Assembly: GCA_029287275.1 (NCBI GenBank)
Contig: JARFRL010000250.1
Location: 1 to 5,408, forward strand
Direction: 5' to 3'
Origin: Pontiella desulfatans
GTDB taxonomy: Bacteria > Verrucomicrobiota > Kiritimatiellia > Kiritimatiellales > Pontiellaceae
DNA: 5,408 bases
The position numbers and the translations under genes were made by a program. This document shows, in pieces, positions 1-5,408 of the stretch; the first letter of the stretch is position 1, and each line of letters opens with the position of its first letter. A model generated the notes under the pieces. That model was not told where the DNA came from. It ran no database searches and saw only the letters and a program-made list of their open reading frames with translations.

Positions 1-426
1 GTTCAGCACAGCTGGTGGAACCAGAAGGAGACCACCAAAGCGGATCTTGCTTATGTGCGAGAGGCCGCCACCTATTTTAAAATCGATGACGGAAACTACG
101 ACCGCGACGATGCGATAGAGCCGGGCGACAAGGTCGATAAAAATAAAACCGCGGATTATGAAACCGATGACGCGGACATCGCGGCCCATGCCGTTCTTCG
201 GGAGCAGGCCAAGAGCGATAGCAATCCAAATACGGTGGCGCGTCGCTACTGGACCGAAGCCGACCGACTGATTGGCGACTGGGACGCCCATTATTCATGC
301 ATGGGTGAGGGCGGATTTGATTTTTCGGATTTTGTGGAGTGCTGGTGGATTTTTGAGCTTGGATCCGACGCGAATACTATTCCCAAGTTCTGGAGTAGGT
401 TTTTGATGCATTCTGAAAGTAGATAG
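1..426 (+). CDS. 3' end of an unrecognised gene (C-terminal 141 residues)
   Basis: The frame is open from the first base and ends at TAG 424-426, so this is the C-terminal part of a longer protein whose start lies upstream of the window. The GTG at 55 is an in-frame internal codon, not a convincing start: coding continues upstream of it and no ribosome binding site precedes it. I do not recognise the family. The visible part is hydrophilic and very acidic in its first half, with repeated Asp pairs in a stretch rich in D, K, E and T (about 27-60 residues from the window edge). The second half is rich in aromatic residues, with SWWNQ near the window edge and CWWIFELG and FWSRF near the C-terminus. 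There is no membrane segment, no clear nucleotide-binding or catalytic motif, and no recognisable sorting signal. It is separated from the next gene by about 370 bp, so it is probably not part of the downstream operon. It is likely a real gene because the frame is long and ends cleanly, but no function can be assigned. Confidence 0.6.
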   Translation, partial: VQHSWWNQKETTKADLAYVREAATYFKIDDGNYDRDDAIEPGDKVDKNKTADYETDDADIAAHAVLREQAKSDSNPNTVARRYWTEADRLIGDWDAHYSCMGEGGFDFSDFVECWWIFELGSDANTIPKFWSRFLMHSESR

Positions 427-459
427 CAATAAACTTGTTTTTTAATCGCCCTTTCATTC

Positions 460-474
460 ATCTGTCAGATTTTT
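460..474 (+). terminator. Weak terminator-like hairpin after the first gene
   Basis: ATCT and AGAT (460-463 and 467-470) flank a 3-nt loop and are followed by a run of T up to 474. It lies 34 bases after the stop of the first gene, where a terminator would be expected. The stem is only four base pairs and AT-rich, so it would be a poor intrinsic terminator and may be chance. Confidence 0.2.
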
Positions 475-579
475 ATAGTTGAGCTCGTACTTTAACCAAA
501 CGGCCATTTTTTTAAAGCGTTCTTGGTGCGGTGGTATATACGGTTTTTTTAATGGGTATTCGTTTCGCATGCATTGCTT

Positions 580-609
580 AAAGCTCTAATGCCATGATTT
601 AGCGGCTTT
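580..609. repeat. Imperfect inverted repeat in the intergenic gap
   Basis: AAAGC (580-584) pairs with GCTTT (605-609), and CTAA (586-589) pairs with TTAG (599-602), with a small internal mismatch and a 9-nt loop. It could be a transcript hairpin or a remnant terminator. No proper U tract follows, so its role is undecided. Confidence 0.25.
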
Positions 610-729
610 TATGGTCTAGATAATTCGCGACAGGCAGGGTTGGGGTATGGTGGAAGGCGGCACGGACCATAGCCTCGATAGCACTTCGTGCGGGCCGATT
701 GGATGAGCTGGTGGAAATCTTCTCGAGGA

Positions 730-735
730 TATAAA
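730..735 (+). promoter_or_regulatory. Possible -10 element for the operon
   Basis: TATAAA differs from the sigma-70 consensus -10 hexamer at one position and would place a transcript start about 50 bases before the first operon gene. No acceptable -35 hexamer is found at 16-18 bp spacing, so the call is tentative. GATAAT at 619-624 is an alternative -10 and also lacks a -35 partner. Confidence 0.2.
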
Positions 736-750
736 ACCGAAGTATGGTTT
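734..750. repeat. Short inverted repeat overlapping the candidate promoter
   Basis: AAACC (734-738) and GGTTT (746-750) form a five-base inverted repeat around a 7-nt spacer, directly after or overlapping the candidate -10. Its location would suit an operator or a 5' leader hairpin. It is short enough to be chance, and no regulator gene is in the window. Confidence 0.2.
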
Positions 751-780
751 GTGAAAAAGCAGGCGGATCAGGAGTGACGC

Positions 781-787
781 GAGGGAG
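781..787 (+). promoter_or_regulatory. Ribosome binding site that favours the start at 797
   Basis: GAGGGAG is a good Shine-Dalgarno match. It ends only 3 nt before the ATG at 791 but 9 nt before the ATG at 797. The second spacing is normal, so 797 is the better start and the two extra residues (Met-Phe) from 791 are probably not made. Confidence 0.6.
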
Positions 788-796
788 TCAATGTTT

Positions 797-1618
797 ATGA
801 AAAGGGATCGCGCACTATTTAATTTCTGGATGGCGTCGTTCTTGATGATTACAAGCTTGTCGCATGCTGCTGACGGTTTCTCCGCGATCTTTAACGGCGA
901 AAATTTCGAGGGTTGGCACATCCGGTTGCGAAAGGATGACGAGCCGGAGCTGAAGAAAAAAGTTTTCGCGGCGGAAGATGGCATCATCCATGTTTTCAAG
1001 GGGGTTCCGGCGGGGTTTGACGCGAACGCGAAGCCTGATGATCGGCGAACCTGCGGTGTGCTTTTTACCGACCGGAGCTATACGAACTATATATTCCGCT
1101 TTCAGTACAAGTGGGGAAACAAGAGCGTCAATTGCCCTCAGGAATTAAATCTAAACTCAGGCTGCTTTTATCATGTAACGCATGAAACCGTTTGGCCCAA
1201 AAGCATAGAGTTTCAGCTGAAGTATGATCATAAAGGAAACCGCGACAACACAGGGGCGGTGCTCCGCGGCGGAAACACCTTCACTTGGTACGCGGCCGAC
1301 GACCAAAGCAACACCTTCCTCTCTCCGGCGGAAGGCGGCCGCGCGATAACCAATCGGTTGAAAGGCGGCTGGCTGCCGCGTCCGATTGAAACGATTCCGG
1401 AAGCCGCGCTTGATTGGAATCAGTGCGAGATCATCGTGATGGCCGACCGGTTTGCCATTCATAAACTGAATGGCGAAATCGTGAATTTGATTACCGATAT
1501 CAGTTCGAGCGCAGGGGGAATCGGCCTGCAGGCGGAGTATGCCGAGATTTTCTTCCGCGATCTGGAGATCAAGGAATTCGAAGAGCCGATGCCGCTGGAG
1601 CACTTCGTTGAATTATAA
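797..1618 (+). CDS. Secreted DUF1080 protein (3-keto-disaccharide hydrolase family)
   Basis: A 273-residue secreted protein of the DUF1080 family (Pfam 3-keto-disaccharide hydrolase), a concanavalin-like beta-sandwich fold. Family members act on glycosides already oxidised at C3, breaking the glycosidic bond. A Sec signal peptide is seen: basic n-region KRDR, a hydrophobic core around 8-21, and probable cleavage after SHA at residue 24. The domain fills the rest. FNGENFEGW (32-40) is the family's usual opening, NSG is at 120-122, IEFQ (137-140) matches the conserved ExQ motif, NTGAVL is at 151-156, DWNQ at 206-209, LNGE at 224-227, and the closing GIGLQ...FFRDLEI at 241-258. The start at 797 is preferred over 791 because of ribosome binding site spacing. 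It lies 48 nt before the oxidoreductase-DUF1080 fusion, so two DUF1080 domains are encoded side by side. The family call is strong. The exact substrate, and whether it works as hydrolase or lyase, are not readable from sequence. Confidence 0.88.
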   Translation: MKRDRALFNFWMASFLMITSLSHAADGFSAIFNGENFEGWHIRLRKDDEPELKKKVFAAEDGIIHVFKGVPAGFDANAKPDDRRTCGVLFTDRSYTNYIFRFQYKWGNKSVNCPQELNLNSGCFYHVTHETVWPKSIEFQLKYDHKGNRDNTGAVLRGGNTFTWYAADDQSNTFLSPAEGGRAITNRLKGGWLPRPIETIPEAALDWNQCEIIVMADRFAIHKLNGEIVNLITDISSSAGGIGLQAEYAEIFFRDLEIKEFEEPMPLEHFVEL

Positions 1619-1653
1619 GCGACACGCGGCCGAAACCCGGCATGAACTCATCA

Positions 1654-1660
1654 GGGGAGA
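1654..1660 (+). promoter_or_regulatory. Ribosome binding site of the fusion gene
   Basis: GGGGAGA sits 6 nt upstream of the ATG at 1667, a standard spacing. It supports this start over the ATG at 1642, which opens only a short overlapping frame. Confidence 0.6.
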
Positions 1661-1666
1661 AATGGT

Positions 1667-3547
1667 ATGAACCACCAGGATTTAAAGCTGACGCGCAGGG
1701 ACCACGTCAAACTGGGCATGCTGGGAGCCGGATCGCTGGCATTACCAGGATTTGCGATTGGTCAGTCGGAAAAACCCGCGAACGCGAAACTGAATATTGC
1801 CATGATCGGTGGCGGTGGCATCGCCAAAACCGCCTTTGGTGACTGTAAAAAACATAATGTGGTGGCCATTGCTGATGTGGACGACGTCTCGGGCGCGCTC
1901 GGTTTCAACGCCTTTCCAAACGCGAAACGCTTCAAAGATTTTCGTAAGCTCATCGACGCCCACCATCAGGAACTTGATCTCGTCATCGTCAGCACGCCGG
2001 ACCATACCCATTTCGCGGCGACCTACGCGGCGATGGAGCGCGGCATCGCGGTGCATACGCAAAAGCCGCTGACCCATAATATCTGGCAGGCGCGCGCCCT
2101 GCGGGAAGCGGCCGAAAAGTTTGGCGTTCAGACCGTCATGGGAAATCAAGGCCACAATTACGAAGGCATGCGCTTGATTAAAGATTGGTACGATGCCGGC
2201 CTCGCCGGAGACGTGCGCGAGGTACACGCTTGGAGCGGACGTTCGGCCAAAAACAATATCAATGAAAAAATAAGCTTTCCGGCGCAAGTGGTTCCGGCAA
2301 CCCTCGATTGGGATCTGTGGCAAGGCCCCTGCGCGGAGCGCCCTTACAATGAAACGTATTGCCCCAAGGGTTGGCGTTGGCACTGGGACTACGGAACGGG
2401 CGTCCTCGGCGATGTGGGCTGTCATACCTTGGACATCCCCGTGTATGTCATGGGACTGGGCTATCCAACCGCCGTCTATCGGGACGACTCCATCGATTTT
2501 CGAAGTGAATTTGATGGCAAGCCGCTCAACTCAGAGGCCGCCACCGTGGTCTATGAATTTCCCGCCGAGGCTAACCGGCCCTCCGTGAAGGTCTTTTGGT
2601 ACGAAGGCGGAAAGCTGCCTAAGTTTCCGGAATCCATTCTCTCGTCTTCCGCCGAAGAAAAAAAGGAACTAGCCAAAGGCGGCTGCATGTTGGTTGGCTC
2701 TAAAAACACTATTTTCTCGCCGGGCATGAAGCCAACCAAACCGCGCATGATGAATGATTGGGAAGAAATCAGCCGAGATCTGCCGGCCAAGACGACGCCG
2801 CGGCCGGTGGGGAACCCGGTCGCGGAAATTATCGCGGCGATTCAGGGGGATATTCCTAAGTGCGGGTCCAATTTTGATTACGCCGCGTCCTTGACCGAGG
2901 TGGTTATGCTGGGTGTGATCGCGATGCGTAGCCGGAAAAAGGTGGTCTATGATCCTGAAACGATGACCATGGCCGACCCCGCGCTCAACGCCTTCATTAA
3001 GGAGCCCGTAAGAAAGGGCTGGGAATATGGCGAAGCCCCGAACGGATCTGCTGGCGCGCGGCCAAGCCTTTCGCTGTTTAATGGAACGGACTTGACCGGG
3101 TGGACCTATAAAGATTCAGAGGCTTTTACTGGGAAAACGGAAAGCACGGATAAGCGGTATTCGGTTAACGACGGAATCTTCACGGTTAATCCCGGCGAAG
3201 GAATCCAGAAAATATGGACAACGGAAGCGTTCGGCGAGGATTTCGTGCTCAAGCTGGAATTTCGCGCCGGCGTCAACGCGGATAGCGGGATTTATATCCG
3301 CGGACCTCAGTTGCAGTGCCGGGATTATCTGGTGGCCGGGCCGTATAAGGAACTGAAGAAGTATAAGCCACAGGATTGGAATCAGATTGAGGTTGTCGTC
3401 AAAGGACGCGCGGCGACCTGCACCTGCAACGGCGAGCTGCTGGCATTCGATAAAGAACTACCGCCCAAGGGCCCCATCGGGTTGGAAGCGGATCGCGGCC
3501 AAATGGAATATCGGAATATTAAGATCACCCTGACGCCCTCAAGTTAG
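1667..3547 (+). CDS. Tat-exported Gfo/Idh/MocA oxidoreductase fused to a C-terminal DUF1080 domain
   Basis: A 626-residue two-domain protein. The N-terminus has a twin-arginine signal: TRRDHVK at 9-15, then a hydrophobic stretch to about 32. This suggests the enzyme folds with its nicotinamide cofactor before export. Residues about 42-440 are a Gfo/Idh/MocA dehydrogenase. The Rossmann loop GGGGIA is at 48-53, and STPDHTH at 109-115. The family's catalytic EKP motif appears as QKP (132-134, Lys133), and the substrate-site motif GDVGCHTLD is at 248-256 (His253, Asp256). A linker rich in Gly, Ala, Ser and Pro at about 454-467 leads to a DUF1080 domain at about 468-622: LFNGTDLTGW (470-479), ADSGIYIRG (538-546), DWNQ (570-573), CNGE (587-590), GPIGLEAD (602-609), YRNIKI (615-620). 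Family knowledge suggests sugar C3 oxidation followed by bond cleavage, here on one chain. The second domain is shorter in the middle than the stand-alone copy and lacks a clear ExQ motif (it reads QLQ at 548-550), so its activity is less certain. The start is supported by the site at 1654-1660. Confidence 0.92.
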   Translation: MNHQDLKLTRRDHVKLGMLGAGSLALPGFAIGQSEKPANAKLNIAMIGGGGIAKTAFGDCKKHNVVAIADVDDVSGALGFNAFPNAKRFKDFRKLIDAHHQELDLVIVSTPDHTHFAATYAAMERGIAVHTQKPLTHNIWQARALREAAEKFGVQTVMGNQGHNYEGMRLIKDWYDAGLAGDVREVHAWSGRSAKNNINEKISFPAQVVPATLDWDLWQGPCAERPYNETYCPKGWRWHWDYGTGVLGDVGCHTLDIPVYVMGLGYPTAVYRDDSIDFRSEFDGKPLNSEAATVVYEFPAEANRPSVKVFWYEGGKLPKFPESILSSSAEEKKELAKGGCMLVGSKNTIFSPGMKPTKPRMMNDWEEISRDLPAKTTPRPVGNPVAEIIAAIQGDIPKCGSNFDYAASLTEVVMLGVIAMRSRKKVVYDPETMTMADPALNAFIKEPVRKGWEYGEAPNGSAGARPSLSLFNGTDLTGWTYKDSEAFTGKTESTDKRYSVNDGIFTVNPGEGIQKIWTTEAFGEDFVLKLEFRAGVNADSGIYIRGPQLQCRDYLVAGPYKELKKYKPQDWNQIEVVVKGRAATCTCNGELLAFDKELPPKGPIGLEADRGQMEYRNIKITLTPSS

Positions 3548-3596
3548 ATGATGGCGAATTCGCATGTTCAATGAATACAACCACGATTAAACCGAC

Positions 3597-3603
3597 AAAG
3601 GTG
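3597..3603 (+). promoter_or_regulatory. Ribosome binding site that favours the start at 3610
   Basis: AAAGGTG lies 6 nt before the ATG at 3610. The longer alternative start at 3571 has no Shine-Dalgarno-like sequence before it. Starting at 3610 also places the twin-arginine pair at residues 9-10, the normal position for a Tat signal. From 3571 the pair would be at 22-23. Confidence 0.55.
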
Positions 3604-3609
3604 AAATTG

Positions 3610-4536
3610 ATGAAAACAGAAAAAAACGTGTCGCGCCGAGCATTCAATACCCGCGCGGGAACCGCGCTGGCTTGCGCGACGGCGGCCCTCGGGGCACCGA
3701 CTTCCCTTTTCGCCGCGAAGGAGAAAAAAGGAAACATCCAGTTTTCCATGTATATCTATACGTTGATGAACTGTCCGTGGACGAAAGAGGAAATGGATAT
3801 TGTCGAGGTATGCCGTCGAACAAAAGAGCTGGGTCTTGAAGGACTTGACTTTATTGGCGCCGGATACAACAAGTCGTGGGCGGAGATCAGGAAAATAACC
3901 GACGACCATGGCCTGAAAAATATATGTTATACCATGGGCGTTTCTCAAATGGAGTCGCCGGACGCGGCGGTACGCGCGGTCGGCATTGAGCAGTTTAAGC
4001 AACGGTTGGAAACCGCTCATGTTCTGGGGTCGAACCGCATCATGCTGAATCAGGGCGGCAAAGCCAGCGGCAATCCTTCGGCTACCAATCGGAAATGGAT
4101 GATAGAGAGTTTGAAAGAGGCGATGCCGCTCGCGAACGCGGCGGGGATCGAAGTAACGATAGAGACGCACAACGGCGAGGAAGCTCCGTTTAAAACATCG
4201 GCCCATTTCTCGGAAGCCATCGCTCAGGTTCCTGATATGCGGGTTTGTTTTGACTCCGGAAACAGTTTTATCAATGGAGAAGATCCGCTGCGGGGCTACC
4301 TGAACAACAAGGATCAGGTAACCCACGTTCACTTCAAGGATTTGTCGGCCGGTACGTTGGGCGATGTTAAAAGCGGGCCCTGTGTGCCCGGAACCGGGTT
4401 GGTGGATTTGCCGGCGATCATCAAGGCCATGAAAGACAATGGCTATAATGGATATGTAAACCTCGAGAAAGGCGGTCCGGACGGTTTCGAGGTATATAAA
4501 CAATCCATGAAACTTCTCGCCCCCCTGATCGCGTAA
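3610..4536 (+). CDS. Tat-exported xylose-isomerase-like TIM-barrel protein (sugar isomerase/epimerase family)
   Basis: A 308-residue protein of the xylose isomerase-like TIM-barrel (AP endonuclease 2) family, usually annotated sugar phosphate isomerase/epimerase. The N-terminus is a Tat signal: SRRAFNT at 8-14, a hydrophobic Ala-rich core, and likely cleavage near LFA at 33-35. Four metal-ligand positions of this fold can be placed: Glu185 in VTIETHNG, Asp215 in CFDSGN, His241 in HVHFKD, and Glu286 in VNLEKG. Their order and rough spacing fit ketose 3-epimerase-type enzymes, so a divalent-metal enzyme acting on a keto sugar is expected. With a Tat signal, a phosphorylated substrate is unlikely. 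In the 3-keto-glycoside pathway, proteins of this fold act beside Gfo/Idh/MocA and DUF1080 proteins, on elimination, hydration or isomerisation steps. Which step applies here is not readable. The gene lies 62 nt after the fusion gene and 12 nt before the beta-helix gene, consistent with one operon. A longer form starting at 3571 is possible but less likely. Confidence 0.9.
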   Translation: MKTEKNVSRRAFNTRAGTALACATAALGAPTSLFAAKEKKGNIQFSMYIYTLMNCPWTKEEMDIVEVCRRTKELGLEGLDFIGAGYNKSWAEIRKITDDHGLKNICYTMGVSQMESPDAAVRAVGIEQFKQRLETAHVLGSNRIMLNQGGKASGNPSATNRKWMIESLKEAMPLANAAGIEVTIETHNGEEAPFKTSAHFSEAIAQVPDMRVCFDSGNSFINGEDPLRGYLNNKDQVTHVHFKDLSAGTLGDVKSGPCVPGTGLVDLPAIIKAMKDNGYNGYVNLEKGGPDGFEVYKQSMKLLAPLIA

Positions 4537-4548
4537 CCTCCTTTTCCC

Positions 4549-5408
4549 ATGAACATAACTCGTTTTGTTTTACTTTTTCTGTTTTGCGCGGCCGCGTCGG
4601 TTTTCGCCGCCGAACCGCGGACGATACCCATCAACCATCCGCATGACGAAGTGATACACGGCTGGCACGCGGACGATCTGGCCGGGAAAAAGCTGGACCG
4701 GAGCGGCGCGTCGGACGTTTCCCGCTCGCTGAATCAGGCCATGAAAAAGCTGTTCAATCAAGGCGGCGGCACGCTCTATCTTCCGGCTGGAAAATATCGG
4801 TTGGATAAACCGGTTTTTATTCCGCCGGGCACCGCGTTGCGGGGGGATTTTGTTCAACCGGGGCCGCACAAGGTTGATCCCGAAAAAAACACCGTTATCT
4901 GCGCCTATTATGGTCGAGACATGGATGAGCAGTCCGTTCCGCTTTTTTTCCAGGATGGATCCAGTTTGATTGATGGTCTGGTGGTCTGGTATCCGGAACA
5001 AAAAGCAGACGCCGTTGTTCCCTACGCGCCGACCATTCGGCAGGATCAGAAGGATTCTAAATGGGCCATCAACAGTTCCGCGCGGAATATTTTCCTGGTC
5101 AATGCCTTCACGGGCATCCAATTGGGAAAGGAAGGTCGCGGAACCTGCATTGAATTGATGAAAAACATATTCGGCACACCGCTCCGGAGCGGGATCGAGG
5201 TTTGGCGGGATGCTGATATTCCCCGTATGGTCGGCGTCGATTTCAACCCCGACTATTGGCCGGCGGCGGGACTGGATCGCGAATCTCCCGATCGATCCAT
5301 AGTAAAAAAATATCTGATCGAAAACGCCTCCGGCATCACCTATCACCGGTGCGATGGATCGGAACTGGCCAATATTACCATCAGGGGCTATCACAAGGGC
5401 CTCGAGCT
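4549..5408 (+). CDS. Secreted pectate-lyase-like beta-helix protein, 5' part only
   Basis: The first 286 residues of a protein that runs off the window end without a stop. A Sec signal peptide is clear: MNITR, a hydrophobic core at 6-16, and likely cleavage after VFA at 18-20. The Cys at 13 is not in a proper lipobox. From about residue 55 it matches the N-terminal part of pectate lyase superfamily/GH28-related proteins: DVSRSLNQAMKKL, then GGGTLYLPAGKYRLD (72-86), IPPGTALRGDF (91-101), the WYPEQ element (147-151), and beta-helix rungs such as ARNIFLVNAFTGIQLG (178-193) and ELANITIRGY (272-281). Such proteins are extracellular or periplasmic and bind, hydrolyse or eliminate polysaccharides. 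The catalytic rungs lie beyond the window, so lyase and hydrolase cannot be told apart. The ATG follows the previous stop by 12 nt and has no Shine-Dalgarno sequence, which suggests coupled translation. The start is well supported by the signal peptide. Confidence 0.85.
   Translation, partial: MNITRFVLLFLFCAAASVFAAEPRTIPINHPHDEVIHGWHADDLAGKKLDRSGASDVSRSLNQAMKKLFNQGGGTLYLPAGKYRLDKPVFIPPGTALRGDFVQPGPHKVDPEKNTVICAYYGRDMDEQSVPLFFQDGSSLIDGLVVWYPEQKADAVVPYAPTIRQDQKDSKWAINSSARNIFLVNAFTGIQLGKEGRGTCIELMKNIFGTPLRSGIEVWRDADIPRMVGVDFNPDYWPAAGLDRESPDRSIVKKYLIENASGITYHRCDGSELANITIRGYHKGLE

Larger units (their letters stand above)
427..790. other. Non-coding gap upstream of the sugar operon
   Basis: About 360 bases without a supportable gene. 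Positions 427-615 are AT-rich with several T runs (for example 436-443, 505-511 and 543-550). Positions 625-720 are visibly more GC-rich. Only weak hairpins are present (460-474, 580-609, 681-691, 734-750). The promoter of the downstream operon should lie here, but no good -35/-10 pair can be seen. A frame at 624-734 is open without any ATG, GTG or TTG start and is described under findings. Confidence 0.6.

Noticed and set aside
616..999. Antisense frame (127 codons) covering the upstream gap and the start of the first DUF1080 gene
   Set aside because: It overlaps the signal peptide and domain start of the real gene, its translation is low-complexity and Ser/Pro-rich, and no ribosome binding site is visible.
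1642..1842. 66-codon + strand frame starting just before the fusion gene
   Set aside because: It overlaps the fusion gene in another frame, and its translation beyond the first residues is a frame-shifted reading of the Tat signal region. The site at 1654-1660 serves the ATG at 1667.
1742..2425. Antisense open frame (227 codons) opposite the oxidoreductase domain
   Set aside because: It lies wholly inside the well-supported Gfo/Idh/MocA coding region, and its translation shows no family motifs.
3554..3563. Perfect 10-bp palindrome GCGAATTCGC between the fusion and TIM-barrel genes
   Set aside because: It is a single short palindrome with no loop for a hairpin and no second copy nearby, within what chance would give.
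3548..3574. Eight-codon leader-like frame whose stop overlaps the ATG at 3571
   Set aside because: It has no ribosome binding site, and the better start of the TIM-barrel gene is 3610, so the overlap is probably coincidental.
3568..4503. Long antisense open frame (311 codons) opposite the TIM-barrel gene
   Set aside because: The + strand frame encodes a clear Tat signal and conserved metal-ligand motifs. The antisense translation is rich in Arg, His and Phe, has no recognisable domain and no ribosome binding site, as expected of a frame shadow.
1..5408. CRISPR array, insertion sequence, tRNA or rRNA
   Set aside because: No regularly spaced direct repeats, no transposase-like protein or terminal inverted repeats, and no tRNA- or rRNA-like segment were seen on either strand.

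Overview
The window reads as part of a carbohydrate-degradation locus from a Gram-negative, glycan-degrading bacterium of the Planctomycetota-Verrucomicrobiota-Kiritimatiellota kind. That placement is an inference. It rests on gene content: DUF1080 proteins, Gfo/Idh/MocA oxidoreductases and xylose-isomerase-like TIM barrels carrying Tat signals, and a secreted beta-helix protein. No rRNA, tRNA or phylogenetic marker is present to confirm it.

Layout. Positions 1-426 hold the 3' end of an unrecognised gene. Positions 427-796 are a non-coding gap of about 370 bp, AT-rich at first and more GC-rich from about 625. The gap contains a few weak hairpins and no convincing promoter or terminator. Four genes then follow, all on the + strand: a Sec-secreted stand-alone DUF1080 (3-keto-disaccharide hydrolase family) protein at 797-1618; a Tat-exported Gfo/Idh/MocA oxidoreductase fused at its C-terminus to a second DUF1080 domain at 1667-3547; a Tat-exported xylose-isomerase-like TIM-barrel protein at 3610-4536; and the first 286 residues of a Sec-secreted pectate-lyase-like beta-helix protein from 4549 to the window end. 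Gaps between them are 48, 62 and 12 nt with no visible terminator, so they look like one operon that continues past 5408.

How the genes may work together. Gfo/Idh/MocA enzymes, DUF1080 proteins and TIM-barrel isomerase-like proteins are the known components of the 3-keto-glycoside route. In that route a sugar is oxidised at C3, the glycosidic bond is broken by elimination rather than ordinary hydrolysis, and the product is hydrated and reduced. Here every protein with a visible N-terminus carries an export signal, the oxidation and cleavage modules are joined on one polypeptide, and a beta-helix carbohydrate-active protein lies directly downstream. The simplest reading is an extracytoplasmic oxidative glycan-cleavage pathway. 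The substrate cannot be read from the sequence.
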